DNA from: Pandoraea terrae
Lineage (GTDB): Bacteria > Pseudomonadota > Gammaproteobacteria > Burkholderiales > Burkholderiaceae
DNA: 64,000 nt
Reading direction: 5' to 3'
Assembly (NCBI RefSeq): GCF_902459695.1
Contig: NZ_CABPRZ010000002.1
Location: 124,001-188,000 of the forward strand
Positions within the stretch are counted from its first letter, which is position 1, and every line of letters starts with the position of its first letter. Made by a program: the position numbers and the translations under genes. Of this stretch, positions 59,963 to 64,000 are shown piece after piece. The notes below the pieces were generated by a model. The model saw nothing but the letters and a program-made list of their open reading frames with translations, was not told the DNA's origin and did no database searches.

Positions 59963-61543
59963 TCAGGACGCAACGGCGGCCATGGGCGCACCGTGCGGAA
60001 TCGGGGCACGAACCGCCGCCGGGGCAACGGCAGGCAGGCCCGTCAGTAAATCGCTCAGGCGCTTGCCCGTGTCGTCCGCCAACGCGGCTTCACGCAGTTC
60101 GCAGACGCGGGCGGCGGCGTCGGGCAGGCCGCGCAAGGCCGGCAGCGCGGCCTCGATCGCCGTGAAGCTGTGCATGCCGCGCGCGTGCGTATCGCCGTAG
60201 CCCTTCACAAGCCGCTGGCAACGCGTGACTTCGACGGCCAACGCGTAATCGCTGCCGGCGATCTCGGCCACCGTTGCCAGCCAGCGGCCGCAAGCGGCCA
60301 TCTCGCGTTCGAAGCGCAGCGACGAACGGCGCACGCCACGCATCGACGCCACCACATACAGTTGCAGGAAGCCGCGCAACGAGGACGTACGCACCACACG
60401 GCCCTCGCGCGTACGGCGCTCGAGGAAACGGCGCGCCCAGCCCGGTTTCATCAACCAACGGCCCAGCCAGGCCGGCAGCGTGTCGGCGATTTCGTCGACG
60501 CGCGGATGCAGGTATTCGTTGATATGCAGCAACTGGCCGGCGTCGGCCTTGACCTCATCGGCTACGCGCGTGAAGCGTCCGCTACGGATCTTGAGATCGG
60601 CCACGCGTACCGTGTCCTCAAACGACATCCACAGCGCAAGGTGCCGCGCCGCTTCCGTCAGCAACGTCCATCGGGTACCCGGTTGGGCTGCGTCGAGGCG
60701 ATGAATCACTGCCAATTTGTCGAGATAGGCCGCGCTGTACGCGACGTCCTGATAATCCGCGAGACGGCGCACGCCGGCCTGAAGCACCGGCTGAACCGGC
60801 AGCGGAAACGCCTCGCGAATGCGAACGTCCAATGCCGTCAGGCGCGCGTCGGCAGGCAGCGGCTTCAGGTTCGGGATGACCGGCCGCCCGGACATGGCCG
60901 CCGGCGCGCCCTGCTGCGCGGCGGCATGGCCGGCGTCGAACGCCTTCAGGCTCGGCTTCACGCCGACGCCGCCGCGTTCGATGGCCGCCTCGAAATCCCC
61001 GCGCGAAAACGGCAGCACGCCGGCCCCGGCCAGCGCGCCGAACAGGACGGCGCTCATGACGCTGCCCGTCTGCTCCGCAAGCGCCGAGAAGTCGGCGGCG
61101 ATGAACCGTTTGGCCGCCTCGCGCCCGGCATCGACAAAGCGCTGCGAATCGACGCGCCCGTCGCCCATGGCGGTTTTCTCCGACATGGAATAGACGCGGT
61201 GCGTCGAGGTGATCAGGGTGGTGACGTCCGGCGTGACAAAGCCGCGCTGGATGGCGCGTCCGGCTTCCATCAGTTCGGAACACAGGACGATATCGACGTC
61301 GCCGGCGGCCGGCATCAATGCCAGGATCGGCGCAGGCGCCTGCGGCGGCAGCCTGACCGGATGGAATTCTACATAGTAGATCGTGGCGCCGGTACGTTGC
61401 GCGACGCCGGGGACCGACGTCGTCTGCGCGTAAAACCCTGCGTGTTCGGCCATGCCGACGATCCAGTCGGCCAACACGCCCCCGCCCTCGCCGCCCATGG
61501 CGAGAATGGCAATGCTGACCGGTTTGACGGCGTTATGCGACAT
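59963..61543 (-). CDS. iorB: Indolepyruvate oxidoreductase subunit beta, long form
   Basis: A 526-residue protein. Residues 1-200 match the gamma-type domain of 2-oxoacid:ferredoxin oxidoreductases (ILAMGGEGGGVLADWIVGMA, QTTSVPGVAQRTGATIYYVE), while ordinary IorB proteins end there. The remaining ~320 residues are a helical domain typical of the long aerobic proteobacterial forms (HINEYLHPRVDEIADTLPAW, then RRTREGRVVRTSSLRGFLQ). With IorA it decarboxylates aryl-2-oxo acids to aryl-acetyl-CoA. It overlaps iorA by 11 bp. Confidence 0.88.
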   Translation of the reverse strand: MSHNAVKPVSIAILAMGGEGGGVLADWIVGMAEHAGFYAQTTSVPGVAQRTGATIYYVEFHPVRLPPQAPAPILALMPAAGDVDIVLCSELMEAGRAIQRGFVTPDVTTLITSTHRVYSMSEKTAMGDGRVDSQRFVDAGREAAKRFIAADFSALAEQTGSVMSAVLFGALAGAGVLPFSRGDFEAAIERGGVGVKPSLKAFDAGHAAAQQGAPAAMSGRPVIPNLKPLPADARLTALDVRIREAFPLPVQPVLQAGVRRLADYQDVAYSAAYLDKLAVIHRLDAAQPGTRWTLLTEAARHLALWMSFEDTVRVADLKIRSGRFTRVADEVKADAGQLLHINEYLHPRVDEIADTLPAWLGRWLMKPGWARRFLERRTREGRVVRTSSLRGFLQLYVVASMRGVRRSSLRFEREMAACGRWLATVAEIAGSDYALAVEVTRCQRLVKGYGDTHARGMHSFTAIEAALPALRGLPDAAARVCELREAALADDTGKRLSDLLTGLPAVAPAAVRAPIPHGAPMAAVAS

Positions 61544-63821
61544 ATGCGACCTCCCGCGCCTTGACGCGGCGTTGCAGCGCGGCGATCACGCGATCGGCCA
61601 GACGCTTGGAAATCCGTTCCCACCAGCCCGCATTGCTGACAAGTTCAGCCCGGTAGAACGATGGACACAATACCGCCGCATGCGAGACCTCGCCGCACAG
61701 GCCGCAGCCGACGCAGCTATTCATCACGGTGGCGACCGGATCCTGCCGCAGCGGGTCCGGATTCTCCTTGATCGACAGAGACGGACAGCCTGACAGGCGA
61801 ATGCACGAGTGATCGCCCGTGCACGTGTCCGGATCGACACCGAAGCGCTCACGCACGACGCGCTTGCCTTCGCCGATCATCTGCTTCATGAGCGGCTTCA
61901 CGCGGCGCTGCTTGTTCAGCATGCACTCGGATTGCGCGACGATGACCTTCGGGCCCTTCTCTTTCGTCGTCAGGGCTTCGCGCAGCACGTCGCGCATCCT
62001 GGAGACACTGTACGTGTTCGTCATCGTACGCACCCATTTCACGCCGACGCCGCGCACGGCCTTCTCGATCGGGTTGCGCGTGGAACGGATCCTGTTCTCC
62101 GCCTTCGACGACAGGATGTCCTGCCCGCCGGTCGCCGCCGAATAGCCGTTATCGACGATGACGAGCACGTTATCGCTGCGGTTAAAGACAGCGTTGCCCA
62201 CGCCGCTCGTCAGGCCGTTGTGCCAGAAGCCGCCGTCGCCCATGAAGCTGATGGTGCGCCGGTCGGTCTCCGCGGTGTTGAATGCTGCCGAACCCGCCCA
62301 GCCGAGGCCGTAGCCCATGGTCGTCGCGCCAATATTGAACGGCGGCAGGATGGAGAAAAGGTGGCAGCCGATGTCGCAGCTCACGTGATGCGCGCCCAAT
62401 TCGCGCTCGACCAGCTTCATCGCCGTGAAAATCGGACGCTCCGGACACCCGGTACAGAACGACGGCGGACGCGGATGCACTTCCGGTGCGAGCGCCGCAG
62501 GGGCGGCAGGGGTGGCCACGGCGGCCGGCGGCACTGTCGGCGTCACCGCCGGCGTATCGCTCACCGCATGCCCCGCCTCAACAGCCACCGGATCGGCCGG
62601 CTTTTCAGTCACGACAGGCACCGGCACCGCACGCCGGCTCGCCACCGTCGCCCGCACGCCCTCGGGCAATACGGACGCGTCGGCCAGTTCCGGCAGATAG
62701 CGGCCAAGGAATTTCAGCAAACCCTTGATGATGACGTTCGGCGTGTAGTCGCCCGCCCGCGGCAGATAGTCCTTGCCATGCACGCGCGTTTGCAGATCCG
62801 CTTGCCGCAGGATCGTGTTGAGCGATTGTTCGATGAACTCCGGCTGCCCTTCCTCGACCATCAGGACGGCGCGCTTGCCCGCGCAGAATTCGCGGACTTC
62901 GGCGTCGATGGTCGGATACGCAACGTTCATCACGTAGATGGGCAGATCGGTGCGTCCGTCGACGTCGGCCAGGCCAAGCAGCGCCAATGATCGCACCATC
63001 GTATTGTACAAACCGCCCTGCACGATGATGCCGACGTCATGGCGGCTGTCCTCGCCGAAGGTTTCGTTGAGCTGGTGACGGCGAATGAATTCCACCGCAG
63101 CCGGCCAGCGCTTCTCGACCTTCTCGTGTTCGTGCACGAAACTCGCCGGCGGCAGCACGATGCGGCCGACATCGCGCACCGGATGCTCGATGGCGTCTTT
63201 CAGGGTGAAGGCAGGGCGAATGTTCGGTTTGGTCGTGAAACGTCCGTGGACATGGCATGCGCGTATCCGGAGCTGCAGCATGACGGGCGTGTTGCTTGCC
63301 TCGGACAGCGCGAAGCCCTTCTCCACCGCATCGACGATCGACGGCAAATTCGGCCTGGGGTCGAGCAGCCACATCTGCGACTTCATCGCGAAGGCGTGCG
63401 AGCGCTCCTGCATGATGCTCGATCCTTCGCCATAGTCCTCGCCGACGATCACGAGCGCGCCGCCCGTCACGCCGCCCGAGGCGAGGTTGGCCAGCGCGTC
63501 GGAGGCAACGTTCGTCCCGACGGTCGCCTTGAACGTGACCGCCCCGCGCAACGGGTAGTTGACCGACGCGGCCAACGTTGCGGCGGCCGTTGCCTCGCTC
63601 GCGCTGCTCTCGAAATGGACGCCGAGCGCCTCGAGGATCTCGTTGGCGTCGGACAAGACGTCCATCAGGTGCGAGATCGGGGCACCCTGGTAACCGGCCA
63701 CGTACGACACGCCCGATTGGAGCAATGCCTTTGTCACCGCCAGGATGCCCTCGCCGCTGAAGGTCTCGCCGGCAGGCATGCGCAGTTTCTGAACTTCTTT
63801 CTTGAACGATTTCTCAGCCAC
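61533..63821 (-). CDS. iorA: Indolepyruvate oxidoreductase subunit alpha
   Basis: A 762-residue subunit with an N-terminal pyrimidine-binding domain (GYQGAPISHLMDVLSDANEI), a ThDP domain (FCTGCPERPIFTAM, CDIGCHLFS, MGDGGFWHNG, IVDNGYSAATGGQD) and a C-terminal ferredoxin-like domain with two Cys sets (CTGDHSCIRLSGCPSL and CVGCGLCGEVSHAAVLCPSF) for 4Fe-4S clusters. The start is taken as GTG 63821, which has GGAG ten bases upstream and lies just after the previous stop; a TTG at 63842 or ATG 63779 are alternatives. The Ala/Pro/Val-rich linker (about 430-460) is unusual in composition. Confidence 0.88.
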   Translation of the reverse strand: MAEKSFKKEVQKLRMPAGETFSGEGILAVTKALLQSGVSYVAGYQGAPISHLMDVLSDANEILEALGVHFESSASEATAAATLAASVNYPLRGAVTFKATVGTNVASDALANLASGGVTGGALVIVGEDYGEGSSIMQERSHAFAMKSQMWLLDPRPNLPSIVDAVEKGFALSEASNTPVMLQLRIRACHVHGRFTTKPNIRPAFTLKDAIEHPVRDVGRIVLPPASFVHEHEKVEKRWPAAVEFIRRHQLNETFGEDSRHDVGIIVQGGLYNTMVRSLALLGLADVDGRTDLPIYVMNVAYPTIDAEVREFCAGKRAVLMVEEGQPEFIEQSLNTILRQADLQTRVHGKDYLPRAGDYTPNVIIKGLLKFLGRYLPELADASVLPEGVRATVASRRAVPVPVVTEKPADPVAVEAGHAVSDTPAVTPTVPPAAVATPAAPAALAPEVHPRPPSFCTGCPERPIFTAMKLVERELGAHHVSCDIGCHLFSILPPFNIGATTMGYGLGWAGSAAFNTAETDRRTISFMGDGGFWHNGLTSGVGNAVFNRSDNVLVIVDNGYSAATGGQDILSSKAENRIRSTRNPIEKAVRGVGVKWVRTMTNTYSVSRMRDVLREALTTKEKGPKVIVAQSECMLNKQRRVKPLMKQMIGEGKRVVRERFGVDPDTCTGDHSCIRLSGCPSLSIKENPDPLRQDPVATVMNSCVGCGLCGEVSHAAVLCPSFYRAELVSNAGWWERISKRLADRVIAALQRRVKAREVAYVA

Positions 63822-63838
63822 GGTGGACTTGCTCCATG

Positions 63839-64000
63839 TCAAATTCGATACGCCACGATGCGATTGGCATCGTCCACGTGCAAACCGACCGTATCGCCGG
63901 CCGCGACGGCGCCTTGCGTGCGCGCGATGACGACCGGCCCGGCGTCGGTCAACACGGCCGCGAGCGATACCTCTGCGTTCGCAGCGCCCCCGACGCGATG
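63839..64000 (-). CDS. ABC transporter ATP-binding protein, C-terminal end (TOBE domain)
   Basis: Only the last 53 codons lie in the window. The peptide (for example VSLAAVLTDAGPVVIARTQG and AAGDTVGLHVDDANRIVAYR) matches the TOBE tail of PotA/UgpC-class import ATPases. The stop precedes the iorA start by about 18 bp, so the transporter genes and iorAB are probably one operon, importing the oxo acid or its precursor. The rest of the gene lies beyond 64000. Confidence 0.75.
   Translation of the reverse strand, partial: HRVGGAANAEVSLAAVLTDAGPVVIARTQGAVAAGDTVGLHVDDANRIVAYRI

Noticed and set aside
60170-61564. Plus-strand open frame (464 codons) opposite iorB
   Set aside because: Antisense shadow of iorB; composition is low-complexity Arg/His/Gln and no domain is visible.

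Overview
The window comes from a GC-rich betaproteobacterium. The mix of genes points to Burkholderiales, most likely Burkholderiaceae: an aryl-polyene-type lipid cluster, a tetronate catabolic cluster like that of Ralstonia/Cupriavidus, paired PimC/PimD-like acyl-CoA dehydrogenases and a long-form indolepyruvate oxidoreductase. Genus cannot be fixed from sequence alone. I see no rRNA, tRNA, CRISPR array, phage or intact insertion sequence. Almost every base belongs to tightly packed operons, many with ATGA, GTGA or TGATG stop/start overlaps.

Left third (1-23.2 kb), mostly catabolism. A cobalt-type nitrile hydratase operon (alpha, beta, assembly chaperone) is followed by an iron/spermidine-class ABC importer whose fused permease is split by an 8-bp tandem duplication. 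Next come a shrunken thiolase remnant, two acyl-CoA dehydrogenase subunits and a class III CoA-transferase. A complete L-threonate/D-erythronate pathway follows (ltnD, otnK, otnC, an MFS importer, otnI, denD). Its GntR regulator is convergent, and a 26-bp element is shared by the two promoters. A FAD-dependent oxidoreductase then diverges from a pyruvate dehydrogenase-type E1alpha-E1beta-E2 operon.

Middle (23.2-41.7 kb), envelope, metal and redox functions. A minus-strand group encodes a four-helix histidine-rich membrane protein, ApbE, an FMN-binding protein, a porin and a cupredoxin. A Fur-box-like sequence sits on the porin promoter, suggesting an iron-controlled periplasmic flavin redox module. 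Then come a diguanylate cyclase and an Nramp-related transporter that lacks the usual TM6 metal-binding methionine, as expected of the Mg2+-transporting subclass. Upstream of the transporter is a 26-codon proline-rich leader ORF with a perfect Shine-Dalgarno sequence and two mutually exclusive hairpins, one of which encloses the transporter's ribosome-binding site. This resembles the Salmonella mgtL logic and is the most interesting find of the window. A CzcCBA-like RND efflux operon, a PAP2 phosphatase, RutE, an isochorismatase remnant, DedA and small proteins follow.

Right third (41.9-64 kb). An aryl-polyene-type operon of twelve overlapping genes (ACP to FabG) ends against a convergent glycosyltransferase. 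It is followed by a PRC-barrel protein, a LysR regulator divergent from an agmatinase-family hydrolase, a Leu/Ile/Val-type binding protein, phosphoglucomutase, and a minus-strand operon (end of an ABC ATPase, iorA, iorB, cyclase-family hydrolase) likely acting on aromatic 2-oxo acids.
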